From the NCBI GenBank assembly GCA_029168955.1, contig JAPDOI010001567.1:1-64000 (forward strand): a DNA stretch of 64,000 nt, written 5' to 3'. The notes below the pieces were generated by a model. The model ran no database searches and was not told where the DNA came from. It worked only from the letters and a program-made list of their open reading frames with translations. Positions 53,395 through 64,000 of this stretch are shown piece after piece. The DNA is from Aplectana chamaeleonis. Taxonomy: Eukaryota; Nematoda; Chromadorea; Rhabditida; Cosmocercidae. The position numbers and the translations under genes were made by a program. The first letter of the stretch is position 1. Every line of letters starts with the position of its first letter.

Positions 53395-54179
53395 AGGCAG
53401 TGCTTACGATAAAAAAACGTGTTTCACTTTTCTATGTTTTTGAGTTGGCAAGTTCACGAAGTAGAGGATAATAGAGGAAAGCACCCATAGAACTCTCGAA
53501 GAAAACTGTTTAAAAAACTTTCTGAATACTTATTTACGTATGTTGGTGTGCTTTGCGCACTGCAGAAAAAACGTCAGACCAAACGTCGCAAATTGTTCTG
53601 AGCTTCAAAATTCTTAGGTGAGTGACTTTGATTTCTGTTTCGTGTACCAAAGATTCTTAAAAAATAAGATGTGTTTTGGTATTCCACCAGATCCCCTGGG
53701 CGCTATCGTTGTTCTAGGGTACCAGTGGCAAGTATCACCTTTATCTCGCTGCTTATGTGCTTTGTAAATACTTGACGGTCATTTGATAGTTACCGGGCGT
53801 GTTCTCGCCAATATAGTAAGTGGCCACGCCCACATTGTTCAGCATTCTGCACCGAATAAACCTTCGTGCAAGCCATAATACTCGCAGAGGTACATCACCT
53901 GGAGCCATAATAAGATGGTTAAATGCCCATGTTCGGTTATTAGAATTTTCCGGGACAAAGAATATTCAAAAATTCCGTGCCTGTTCCTCTGGTGAAACGA
54001 ACGCTGGACAACTGTTATATGAAATGGGCGGGGTGATTCAATGGGACGTCTTGTCCATAAGGTTTTCAATCATTTCCTCACCGTTTTTTGTCAAACTTCC
54101 GTCTATACTGTTCTTAGAGGGACCCAAATCTTACGTTCCTGCGAAAAAACGGCCAACTTTTTCATCGTGAACACTGCCT
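53395..54179. mobile_element. AGGCAGTG/TTAA MITE, 785 bp
   Basis: AGGCAGTGCTTACGATAAAA at the left and TTCATCGTGAACACTGCCT at the right are inverted ends. TTAA follows the right end (54180-54183), while the left flank is ATAG. Truncated relatives lie at 8995-9336, 12690-12800 and 24049. The interior has no recognised transposase. The longest open frame (116 codons at 53820) is not convincing. Confidence 0.8.
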
Positions 54180-54190
54180 TTAACACTTAA

Positions 54191-54640
54191 AGGCAGTGTT
54201 CACGATGAATACTGCACTCGAGTTCTCGACCAAAAAATGGAATTGTATGGTCGCGAGGTAACTAGTAGTCGAGAAACAGCGAAGAAAAACGTACAGAATA
54301 AGCTAAAATAACGGTTTTTAAAGTTCAGGGCGTGGACGAGAGTCATGGGCCATGCTGATTTCCGCAGGCGCGCGCTAATCGCGAAATCTGCGTCCGAATC
54401 GATCACGCTGGACGCGGCATAGTTCCTTGGCAATTTGCCATCGAAACGTATGCGGCGCCACAAGCTCGTCTGAATGGGCGCGGACCGGGATAGGTAGGCG
54501 CAATGGGATAATTTTCAAAGCCGTTTTATCGATTGCCGGCCCGCTTTCGCTGCTTTCTTGGACCCTATCCTCTCCAGCATCTGCCAAATTAGTGTCTCAC
54601 ACTGAAACCTCGAGAACGAGATTTATCGTGGACACTGCCT
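54191..54640. mobile_element. AGGCAGTG/TTAA MITE, 450 bp, abutting the previous one
   Basis: AGGCAGTGTTCACGATGAAT and the complement of AGGCAGTGTCCACGATAAAT bound the element. Identical TTAA flanks lie at 54187-54190 and 54641-54644. CTCGAG(A/T)(A/T)CTCG-like inner ends are also paired. It starts 11 bases after the right end of the 53395 element, in tail-to-head contact. The TTAA duplication is typical of piggyBac-type transposition; the TIR is not diagnostic. Confidence 0.85.
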
Positions 54641-55375
54641 TTAAATTGACCGCGCGTTCCATGGCCAATCAATTCAGTGGGTTTTCAAACTGAATTTTTG
54701 TTGTAAATGAGTATTACAAGAACAGATATATGGCGCTCAATATCTGCTTACCAGTTATGCAAGTTGTTTGAAGTATGGATATTTCAGCAATAATTTAAAG
54801 GAAAAAGAGGGATTAGAATTTTTTCTTCTCGAAATAAAGCGAAAACTACCGTACCCCCTAATCACTAGATTGCTGTACCAGAATGGGTTCGCAATTCTCT
54901 GCCGGGAGGACAAATACACTTAATGCAGTCTCAAAAAGTATCGATCGACATAATGCTAGTTGTGGCGATGATATGCTATAGGATCGAGCTAATTCAAAGT
55001 TATTCTCATCACCAACATTTCTAATCACTTCGTGATATCCTGAAAGAGGATGAGCCTTGAAAAACCAGCTCTCGTCACTATGTTGCTCTACGAGAACCCC
55101 ATATGGCTGGAATGTCTAGTGATTGTCTTCGTGTATCAAAAAAGCAGTTGAGCGGCTGCGACCCGTTCGGCTGCGTATTTTCCCGGAACCCGAACACACT
55201 GATGAGCGCAATCATCATTCCTTTGTGCAACCGCATCACTCACTTGGCTCTGGCAACACCCGGGGGCGTGGCCCTGCCAGTGGCTGCCGGCTGATTATAG
55301 TGGTGGCCCCGCCTCGCCGCTCCCGTTCGTGGTTGAATTCCTTCCCCTTGCCCCGGCCATCCATCGGCCATCATC
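54641..55375. other. Upstream region of the LRR gene
   Basis: AT-rich up to about 55080, then GC-rich with CCCCGCC near 55306. No TATA box or convincing TTTCAG trans-splice site is seen in the last 100 bases before the ATG at 55376, so the 5' end of the transcript is undefined. Confidence 0.4.
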
Positions 55376-57331
55376 ATGATTCGTGTACTGGCATTGATTC
55401 CAGTTCTACTCGTCTACACCTCAGCTGCCGACATCTGTTCCTATTGTGCCTGTGACAGACAAGCTAAATCTGTAACCTGCAGCTCACCAACCCTACTGAT
55501 TCGCACTGTCTCCCTGTTACCTTGGATTGAAGAAGTTCACCTCCGGGACCTCATACTCCCACATCCACCACATTTCCTCTTTCATCCAGCACTTCGCGTG
55601 CTGAGCATCAACAGATGTGGCCTGCAATCTTTGTCTGCCCACGCCCTTCTTCCCCTTCCTAATCTGGAAGTGCTGAATTTGGCCGACAATCATCTGGAAG
55701 CCCTCCCAAATACTCTACTCAAAAGTCTGAAGCGTATCCGCATCGTCAACCTCTCCCGAAATCGTTTCAGCGATCTCGGCCAGCTCTCGCTGCTACTGGC
55801 TGACAATGTGTTGCTTGAACAGCTAGACCTCAGCCGGAATCCGCTGACCCTTTCGACAAACCTGTCCTTCATTCCCTCGTCTCTGCAGCTCTTCCTATCC
55901 GATGCCAACCTTGACTTCGTCAATTCCTCTGCAATTGTATTCCAGCCTTCCACAATCTGCCCAATGGATGTCAATTGTCGCATGCTGCCTGTTGACTTCA
56001 GTCGCCACACCGCTGTGGATTTCTCTGGCAATAATCGACTTAGAATCGACCATTCAGCCCTATCTGCGCTCTCAAATGCCACACAACTGGACTTCTCCCA
56101 AACGCACCTGCCGAATGAATTCACCAACTGGCTCGAGGATGACAGTAGAGTTAGCAAACTGAACCTTAGCCATTCCACACTGCATCTTAATGAGGATAAT
56201 TGGTCTTTTTGTGGAAAAGACCTCAGAAGTCTTGACATCGGTGGTCTCAGACTAAAGCGCCTTCATCTATCGAAGAATTGTGTTGTCTCTACCGTTTACG
56301 CCAGAGACAATCTGCTCGAGGCCAGCTGGCTGGAAACAACATCACTGGAAGCCCTCCATCTGGACAAAAACCTATTCACTGACTGGCCGAATCTGCCCCC
56401 AGGTGTGGCTCTGGAACGTCTTCACTCCCTAACCCTATCATCTAACCTACTGACATCTCTTCCACCTCATGCTCTATCTCCATTTGTCAATCTGCAACAC
56501 TTGGACCTTTCCCGTAACCAAATCAGTGACATTGATCATCTGGCCTTCCCCACACTTGGGATGCAACTCGTCTCCATCGACCTATCATTCAACCAACTGT
56601 CAATTCTCCCTCATCCAGTGCTGCCCTCACTGCTCTACCTGGATGTATCCAGCAACAATCTCATCACCATGGACCCCGCCTTATTCGCTGGTCTACCACT
56701 ACTCCAACATCTAAAACTGGCTAATAACCCACAGATCTTCACTCGCTGTGAGCAGGAGTCGCAGTGCTGGTCGGACCATTTGGATCAGTTGACCGGTCTC
56801 GTTGATCTGGACCTATCCTACTGCGATCTGTCACGAGCTCTTCCCCTTTCCCATCTTGAATCACTCCATACGCTGCTCCTTCGCGGGAACCAAATCATCG
56901 ACATGAATGCGTCCGACCTACCAAAAAACCTCTCCACTCTTGACCTAGGCGAGAATCGTCTGCACTTCACTCGAAACTTCTCTAGACTTTGCTCTCTTCG
57001 CGATCTTCGTCTCGACACAAATCCGCTGCGATGCGACTGCACCCTGCACGACATCGTCCCACATCTGCTCAATCAGTCGCAAATCGCTGATCCCCAACTA
57101 TACTACTGTTTCAGCGGCTCGTGGCAATATCCTCTCCTTCCCTACTTAGCAGGAGTCCACCCCTGTCATAGTGCAACTGCAGACTTCATTCCACTACTGA
57201 TCAGCACATTCGCCTTCTCTATAATCGTCATCTGTATGCTTCTATTGGCTGTGATTGGCTACAAACGTTATGCGCCACTTTTGGGCCATACCTACAAGCG
57301 GCTTGCCACAGAGATTCCGGCCAGGTTATAG
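55376..57331 (+). CDS. Intronless leucine-rich repeat transmembrane protein
   Basis: A single open frame of 651 codons. Residues 1-17 form a signal peptide. An LRR N-terminal cap follows, with cysteines at 21, 24, 26 and 35. Then comes a long series of LRRs with LxxLxLxxN cores, such as LEVLNLADNHLEALP, LQHLDLSRNQISDI and LVSIDLSFNQLSILP. The LRR C-terminal cap has CDC at 553-555 and cysteines at 578 and 597. A membrane span lies at about 604-629, followed by a 22-residue basic tail with no TIR or kinase domain. Several N-glycosylation sequons fit an extracellular domain. The layout is that of a cell-surface adhesion or receptor protein. The partner is unknown, and I do not assign a named orthologue. 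Absence of introns contrasts with PFAS nearby; a retrocopy is possible, but no poly(A) tract or flanking repeat is visible. Codon usage is C-rich at third positions. Confidence 0.93.
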   Translation: MIRVLALIPVLLVYTSAADICSYCACDRQAKSVTCSSPTLLIRTVSLLPWIEEVHLRDLILPHPPHFLFHPALRVLSINRCGLQSLSAHALLPLPNLEVLNLADNHLEALPNTLLKSLKRIRIVNLSRNRFSDLGQLSLLLADNVLLEQLDLSRNPLTLSTNLSFIPSSLQLFLSDANLDFVNSSAIVFQPSTICPMDVNCRMLPVDFSRHTAVDFSGNNRLRIDHSALSALSNATQLDFSQTHLPNEFTNWLEDDSRVSKLNLSHSTLHLNEDNWSFCGKDLRSLDIGGLRLKRLHLSKNCVVSTVYARDNLLEASWLETTSLEALHLDKNLFTDWPNLPPGVALERLHSLTLSSNLLTSLPPHALSPFVNLQHLDLSRNQISDIDHLAFPTLGMQLVSIDLSFNQLSILPHPVLPSLLYLDVSSNNLITMDPALFAGLPLLQHLKLANNPQIFTRCEQESQCWSDHLDQLTGLVDLDLSYCDLSRALPLSHLESLHTLLLRGNQIIDMNASDLPKNLSTLDLGENRLHFTRNFSRLCSLRDLRLDTNPLRCDCTLHDIVPHLLNQSQIADPQLYYCFSGSWQYPLLPYLAGVHPCHSATADFIPLLISTFAFSIIVICMLLLAVIGYKRYAPLLGHTYKRLATEIPARL

Positions 57332-58038
57332 TTGATTCTCATTTCCATGCCTTTCAATCAGTTCTGGGCACGCGACTGTTTCGTATGATTGAACAGTTGT
57401 CACCTTAAGTCATTATATCCATTTCTCAAAAATTCAGGCAATTGTACGAAATCTCGCTTGCTATTTTGTTTCTGTTAATTGTTACATTATTTTGTGTTGA
57501 TGTCCTTGATTTTTTTGTCAGAATCACGTGTGAATTACATCAGCTGATTATTAGTTTCAGTTAATAGAAAATTCCCACCGCAATAAGCTTATGACACGTA
57601 AAAAAGGTTAACACGTTCAATGCGCTATATCAGATCTTAACATGTGTTTCGGTGAGTTTCAGCCACAGATGGCTGTTTCGAAATGTGGGAAGAACGTGTC
57701 AAAACATGAAGTCTGACGTGTACGTGTCCTTGGTTGACAGTGGTGGTAATTTTCTACTTACTGAAACTTCTAATCGAGTAGTTCTTTTCAGCACTGTTTG
57801 AGGGTGTTCACGCTTCTATTCGGTGCTACTTTTTTTATAACTTTTTCATGTATCTGATATTTTTATTGCCATTTTTTCACGTTTATTTTACCCGCAAATG
57901 CGAGGATTACTGATTGTGACGTAACATACGATTTCCATGCGGGTCAGTGTTTCATTTGTGGACCTGAAGTGCCCGATTATTTTGAATATTACAAAATTTT
58001 AGCCTCGAACACACACAAGTCGTATTTTCACGTGTTCA
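57332..58038. other. 3' flank of the LRR gene
   Basis: AT-rich. No exact AATAAA was noticed close to the stop; AATAAG at about 57582 is the nearest variant. No other feature is supported. Confidence 0.4.
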
Positions 58039-58411
58039 TCCGAAATCCCCACAGTGATGGAGTTTTAAGAGAAAAAGTTGAGTATAAGACCGGGGTCATA
58101 CTTCCAGCGGCGAGCGACACGACGCAATGTATCCGAAATCCCCACAGTGGTGGAGTTTTAAGAGAAAATGTTGAGTCTAAGACCGGGGTCATACTTCCAG
58201 CGGCGAGCGACACGACGCAATGTATCCGAAATCCCCACAGTGGTGGAGTTTTAAGAGAAAATGTTGAGTCTAAGACCGGGGTCATACTTCCAGCGGCGAG
58301 CGACACGACGCAATGTATCCGAAATCCCCACAGTGACCGGAGTTTTAAGAGAAAATGTTGAGTCTAAGACCGGGGTCATACTTCCAGCGGCGAGCGACAC
58401 GACGCAATGTT
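58039..58411. repeat. 93-bp tandem array, four copies
   Basis: TCCGAAATCCCCACAGTG starts at 58039, 58132, 58225 and 58318, an exact 93-bp spacing. Each unit includes GGGGTCATACTTCCAGCGGC, the left end of a MITE whose remainder follows the last unit. Since 93 is divisible by three, long frames are open on both strands; these are not considered genes. Confidence 0.97.
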
Positions 58412-58494
58412 CACCATCCAAATCTACCGAAAATCGATATGTGTGATGTGCACTGTCGCTGCCACTGGTCGCGGCAAGTATGATCCCAGCCTAA
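58365..58494. mobile_element. Short MITE following the 93-bp array
   Basis: AGACCGGGGTCATACTTCCA and the complementary right end CAAGTATGATCCCAGCCT enclose about 130 bp. CGATATGTGTGATGTGCACT inside matches the 50248 element. It is the only complete copy at the end of the array. Confidence 0.65.
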
Positions 58495-61400
58495 AACTCT
58501 GAGATACCTCTTCGAAAAATTGCAGAAATACGGAAATTCAACAGAAATTAAATCATCAATGTCTTGTTCGGCGTTTCTCATTCCTCCAAATTTGCTGATC
58601 TTTCGTTTCCTTTTCCACTTTTACATGGAACGTCCAATTTCATTCCACTGTTTTCCGGATGCGGGCTGTGACAGAAGTTGACAGAAAGCGATTGATCGTT
58701 CGGCACTGGTTTAGAGGTCCTACTTCTTGCCGCCTGAAACGCTCATGCTCATCATAATAAGATATTTTGCGCAGCATGAAAACGCCGACAGATGATCTCA
58801 TGTAAATGATGGAAATCAATGATTAAAGCTTAACTGCCAAGGGAAAACCCAAAATTTTTCAAGCAACTGCCATTATCGACTCCTGCAACTGGTTATCAGG
58901 GAAAGTGCAGAGCTCTTTGGTCATGAAGCAGTTCGTTGAGTCTCCTTGTAAAATCGGTCTAGTGAATGGATGGGCCCGCGGAGGTAGATCGTCGCACGCG
59001 ATTAAAACCTCGCTGGCCATTGGTGTCGAAGTGCCACACAGGCAGCTTAGCAAAGAGACCATACATACATCGCGATACTGCACAGCGCGTACTCCAGCGA
59101 CAAGTAGTGAAAAAACAGTATCAGTGCGTTATTCCTTTTAAAATAGCTTATCCAAGTCGGGTGTGTTCTATAGCCAACCCCAGCAACCTTATATTTTGCC
59201 GTGAAGAGCTTTATTCCTGCGCTACTTTTTTGAGCGGACTCAGCTCGCGCGCCGGACGAATCGGAGAAAAAAGGGACGCCGCGCCCAAGACCGCAGTTTC
59301 AGACTGCACGCTTTTCGGAAGTCAGCTGTACGTGACAAGATGAAATCGAGTTTCACCGTTCATCGTGGAACTGAAATTTTCCGAAAGTGCTTGAAACACC
59401 GGTTCGCAAGGGAAATTTCTGATTAGGATGTCCAAATATTACGAACTTTTTGTTCAGAATAGTTAATTTCTTATTACTATGCATTTTCACTTGTAAATGG
59501 TCCCTCATGTTTGAGGTTTTGTTTTCCCGATTATTCTGTTCATAGTCAGTTTGCGACGGGTCATTGATCGAGTACACGTAAACGGATGAGTTGTCTCGTT
59601 TTGTGCAGTTCAAAAGATGGAACTATTCTTCACAGGACCTTCATCTCGGGAACGCTTTAATATAATAGTCTGATGATCCGAACTGTTTTTGCGCATGGAT
59701 CAGCAACCCGTTGGCCATGTTTCGTACGATATGAAGTCATCGTCCACAGCAATTTCCGTACATCATCTCTCAGCGCAGGTGTGGCCTCCTCGACGAAGTC
59801 TGAAAGTTTGTGAAGGTTAGGGAGCCCATTTCGGTCCAGTCATCAGAAGTCCTCTCCCAGTCACCGAAGTTGGGGCGCGGAACTTTGCTCACGTGAAGTC
59901 TATTCGAATGAGACTGTTCGCCCACGCGGTCGACGTGCATATCGCGCGGCCTTGGCGAAGTCGTTTCTCGGACGGGCTTCCGCACGGCTGAAGAAAGCTG
60001 ACTGGGATATTATTCCATATTTGTCTGGTATTCCTACCAAACGATTTACAGGTCCGAAAAAAAAACGCCAATGCTACGGCCGCTCAACACGGGCGCTGGC
60101 CGCGTGGGCGGACCGTCCCATTCGGACAGACCTCATAAGACTCGTAATAGGGAGAGTAGTTAACTTCGTGGAGGATAACAAAAAGCGGAAATTTTCGTAG
60201 ACGATGCTTTATGCTCTGCTCAAATCATGTTTGACACCACTTGGGTGAAATCCCGGTTGTAATCTCACTCTAATTTTTCATTCCAAATGAATTCCAACAG
60301 CATATTTGAAATGTAAAATTCGAAAACAATTTTGTGAATATTTCGCAATTTCGCCCAAAATTCATTTCTTCTCCTACGTGACCCTCTCGGTCTAGTCGGC
60401 TCATCATCTTTTTCGCACAACTGAAGTATCAGTGGGTGCAAATCCCCCAGAGGCGCATCAATAGCGTCTAAATGAGGCAAATCGCAAGTCTGTCATCAAA
60501 GCTGCTGGGGATGTCTTTCTGTCGTTTCCGCGTACTCATCAGTAAGACTCGAGTTAACCAGTTGTCCGCCAATCTGAGCCACTGTGTGGCCGAAAATTGG
60601 AACAGTTGTACGTGTAGATTATTGTGATTTGTATATGTATGTCTGAATATGTTGTGTGTTTCGGATGAGTATAATTATGTATCTGCAAGTCATAAATGTG
60701 ATTATGTAATCAAAGAACTTGTGTACTTCACTGATTGCAACAACGAATTTGTGGAAGTCTTGAAGGGAACAAAAAAGGATAACGAACGCAGCAAGTGCAG
60801 CCGCGCCTCATCATCCAAGTGCTACAGGAAAAACGCTTTTCTTCTTATTGGATTTACTGCTGCTGGGTTCCGTTGGCTGCAAAGAACAAAACTTCTGACT
60901 CTCTGGTGACTTAGTCCTTAACAGTTCAGAGGTGAATGAATCCAAGTGGAAAACACCTTGAATTGAATGGACGAAGAACATCGAAGGGTACAGTAAAGAT
61001 CAGTAAAATTGCTTGCATCGCCTCGAACAAAAAAAATCGAAAATGCAGTTTTTTTTTTGGCGCAAGGTTTCAGATATACAGTCAACACGAATCTCAGTGG
61101 TTTTTTTGGTTCCCTCTTGTCGCCGTGTGTACCTCGTGTTGACTCACGCTCGGTGCACGCATGTTACAACATATACTCTATTTCAAAGTGACATTTACTG
61201 TGCTCCTTCGCGAGCGTGTGCGGAGCTACGGTAGAGAAAGCGAGAGAGTGTGAACAGAATCAGACGCAGCGTAAACGCACACGCAACGGAATATGATACG
61301 TTTGGCTCTGAAATACAATGTACGTGCACGACTCTTATCTTTTGGTATTTGAGCGCGCCAGAGGACCGAAGTGCGCCCTTTGTCTTCGTTTTCGAATAAC

Positions 61401-63254
61401 TCGCCTCAAAGTGGTCCACTCCGGAAATTGATGTTAGATTCGGATTCAGCATAAAAAGCCACCTAGTGAGATTATGAAAATTTGAAAAACGCTCACTGAA
61501 AGATTTTGTGTTACGGTAGCCATCTAATGGCTCTTGTATCCAAATGGAGCTGGTGATCAAGAGTTTCTATACATAGTTTTTTTAGCGTTTCCGTATATTA
61601 TTTTTATGCACAGTTTTTTGTGAAGAGCGATTCGGACACAACTCTATCAATAAATTTTCAAATAAAAGTATCTTATACTAACAATGTATGGATCTGAAAA
61701 AGACGATATTGCAAAATTCTTCTGTATTAGCGATTTTACTGCAAGACAGATCTATCTCGCACCTTTGAATTGAGCCGATCATCGGTTTTCGAATTCAAAA
61801 AAGGAAGATGTCACAGTTAAAATTTCATTAAAATGCAATATTCCCATTTCATAAACTCTAGGGAATTTTTAGTGAGCTCTCGATTTCAAATATCACCAGT
61901 AGCGGAGCGGTGGGCTTTGATGAAATATAGCTGGCGATGAGGATGTTCCGACGAAAAACTATCGCTTCCCGCTGGTGGTAAGGAAAATTGATTTGCCGAC
62001 TATTTAGAAATGCCCTAGAGCTTACTAAAGTCTTCCTAGGATTCTATAAAGTTGATGTAGAGCGCATAAATGTTTTCTGAAATTGTTCCACAAATGTGGA
62101 AATCATGACGAATTTCAAATTTTCCTAACAAAATGAAATTTCAGAATTGAAAACTAGTTGAAATTATCAGTTGGAAATTCTTCATTATCCAACTTGTCGG
62201 TCTCGTTATGGCCCCAAAACGGTGCCGCATCATGAACATTCATTAGGCCTGTGAATTCTCGTTCTTCAATGATCTGAAAAAATGCCGTCTTGGAAACCTA
62301 CCATTCGTGGCGTCTAGGCTCAAATCCACGGTGGGTCCGCCCAGGGTCGTTGGGTAGGGGACTGCGGCCTTGATGATTGAAAGGAGCGGGGCTGCATATA
62401 GGTATTAGCGATCAGGGAGCAGAATATCGAGAAATTTGAGTTAGGGCTCAGTTAGGAGCTTCAACAAATTGAAAAAGGAAAACTGTTCCACTTGATTCTA
62501 AGTGGATATACTGAATGAGCCGAAATCTATAACGTAATCAATGAGATGGGTTCAAACTTTGATAGAAGAAAACGATCAGAGGGACGGAGCCACACTCACT
62601 ACCGGTTCTTAGGCCAGGATGTGCATTCCTGTCTAACTGATCCCAGCGCTGTTAGCCACCATACGAACGAAACAGCGTTTAAAAAGATGCGTCGTTGGCG
62701 TTACCCCCTAGCCTTTTACCACTATTTCCTCTCGTTTCAGGGCCCGAAAAGTCTGAAATGGAGCGGAGCAGCGCCGGAAATACGGCATCAAAACACTCCC
62801 GCATACCCTTGCTTCTAAGATTCTTGTCACCCAACATGGACCCAAATCGGTAGCCCCTCTCAATGAGAAACTAATTTGGGATTCATTCTGGAGCATCATA
62901 GAACAGATGACTTCTCATTTAAATTGCTAATAAAAACGAGCGGCGATTTCGCCGAGTGGCAGTGGTGTGTTGCTCGTTACGGAACGTTGCAGTACATATG
63001 TTTACGATCAAAGAATTCTTCCGAATAGTCAACTTTTAGAGATGTTCGAAAATTGGAGCATTTGGACACAACTTTAAAAAATCAGACTTTTTTATCCGAA
63101 TCGATGTTCGACTCAAACTGGGGTGATGAATGAGTGCGTTCGGAGTTTTTTTTGAGTTTTTCTTAAAAAATTTAAGGGTTCTGTGAGCCTCTCCGCTTCT
63201 GACCTTTACCACGTGGATGTGCCTGCGTTGAAACATCAGCTTTTTTTGCTCATA
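58495..63254. other. Unassigned sequence
   Basis: No gene could be supported in this 4.8-kb stretch. A degenerate inverted repeat (CGCCCACGCGG near 59918 with GCCGCGTGGGCG near 60098) and a GT-rich segment near 61190-61290 resemble dispersed repeats. A segment at 61890-61960 is related to 23252-23381. Frames reach at most about 125 codons (58966-59343) and match no family I recognise. Confidence 0.4.
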
Positions 63255-64000
63255 CAGTGCGGTGCAAAAGTATAGGTCCACCCTAATGTTCTCATTCAAG
63301 AGACCAAGCCTTAGATTTCGAAATACGAGAATAGCACCAATGGATTCAGGAGTGCTGAAAATGCTTGTAGACAATGTTCCAGAACAATAAATTCATTGGT
63401 TAAGAGGTACTGCTTGTTTTGGGAAAAAATGCCCATCTTGAGCGGTGCAAAAGTATAGGTCCACCTGTGAAAATAATCATTTATCCAAACTTCAACAGCA
63501 AATAAAACACACCTATTAGTCAATGGGGCCTCCTTTATTTACACAAACATCAAAAATCCAATTAGGCATACTTTTAACTAGATTATCGATCAGCGTTTGG
63601 TCTACACTCGCCCATGCATCTAGAATGGCACCCTTCAGATCAGAAATCGAGGACAAGGTGGTGCCATTCTTATACACCTTCCACACAAGAATTCCTCACA
63701 AGTTTTCCATTGGATCTAGATCGGGAGAACAAGCGGGCCATTCCATAACGGTCAGTTGTTCGCCTTTAGCCATGTAGAAGTTGATTGCGACGCGTGGATT
63801 GACGCATTGTCATGTTGAAAAACAAGATCTACTCGTCTTTATCTTCTGAGATATGGCAGTAGATGGTCACGAACCACCTTTTGGTAGTCCAGGCTGATCA
63901 TCCTGCACGAAACGAAGTCAAGTGCAACACGTCCGTCACCACAGAAAGCAGCCCAGACCATCAGACTGCCGCCTCCAAAATTACGCTTCGAGAATGGCCG
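63255..64000 (-). mobile_element. Tc1-like transposon, right part only, cut by window edge
   Basis: The terminus CAGTGCGGTGCAAAAGTATA starts after TA (63253-63254). A second copy of its core, GCGGTGCAAAAGTATAGGTC, lies in the same orientation at 63442, 183 bases from the first at 63259. Two direct repeats in one long terminal repeat is the IR/DR layout known from some Tc1-type elements. The transposase is encoded on the minus strand toward this end. The other half lies beyond 64000. Confidence 0.85.
63516..64000 (-). pseudogene. Tc1-like transposase, C-terminal part, decayed
   Basis: Read on the minus strand from 64000: GGGSLMVWAAFCGDGRV, LDYQKVVRDHLLPYL, then QHDNASIHAS (second catalytic D), WPACSPDLDPMENL (third catalytic E) and a C-terminus ending GGPID with a TAA at 63516-63518. 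The frame changes at least twice (near 63830 and 63755), and the tryptophan expected after MENL is a TGA, so the copy is non-functional. The motifs fit the DD34E Tc1 group. Confidence 0.85.

Noticed and set aside
55690..56238. 182-codon antisense frame within the LRR gene
   Set aside because: It is a shadow of the codon usage of the real LRR frame; composition is serine/arginine-rich without any domain.
57969..58446. 130-codon repeat protein in the 93-bp array
   Set aside because: Both strands are open because the period is divisible by three, and the unit derives from a MITE end.

Overview
The window looks like nuclear DNA of a nematode. The main gene has many exons, some very short introns (one of 62 bases) and some very long ones (up to 9.3 kb), with acceptors that often read TTTCAG. 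A TTTCAG acceptor also sits 11 bases before its start codon, as expected for spliced-leader trans-splicing. Repeat content is very high, with mariner, Tc1, RTE, hAT-type and other fold-back elements. A strongylid or hookworm-like species would fit, but that is a guess from style; no marker here fixes the species.

Only two host genes can be supported. (1) A phosphoribosylformylglycinamidine synthase gene (PFAS, purine synthesis) runs on the + strand from 25554 to at least 45324 in about 18 exons. It covers only the N-terminal ~720 residues of a protein that is normally about 1,300. The rest is not visible up to 64000. (2) An intronless 651-residue type I membrane protein with leucine-rich repeats lies at 55376-57331 (+): signal peptide, LRR N-cap, many LRRs, LRR C-cap, one membrane span and a 22-residue tail.

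Layout. 1-2960: a fold-back element with a second element inside it. 2970-6676: a 42-bp minisatellite interleaved with nine copies of a TATA-containing module. 6.7-25.5 kb: no host gene recognised. This part holds fold-backs, TTAA-flanked MITEs, a 2.6-kb hAT-type element inside a hairpin element, a mariner with two homopolymer frameshifts and a 391-bp tandem duplication. 25.5-45.3 kb: PFAS, whose introns are packed with repeats. The 9.3-kb fourth intron holds a nest of an outer hairpin element, a hAT-type element, a fold-back and a decayed RTE retrotransposon, with a further 1.6-kb element splitting the outer right terminal repeat. 45.3-55.4 kb: repeats, a second RTE-type fragment and two abutting TTAA MITEs. 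55.4-57.3 kb: the LRR gene. 57.3-64 kb: a 93-bp array, unrecognised sequence and, at the right edge, part of a decayed Tc1-like element on the minus strand.

The strongest overall pattern is that mobile elements have repeatedly inserted into the loops of older inverted-repeat elements. Six hAT-style insertions keep readable ends, and five of them keep paired 8-bp target duplications. Many small elements also carry arrays of their own short 'word' (for example CGGCAAA, AAAACAG, ATCGCTG, GAAATAGCC). Positions and duplications were read by eye and no database search was possible.
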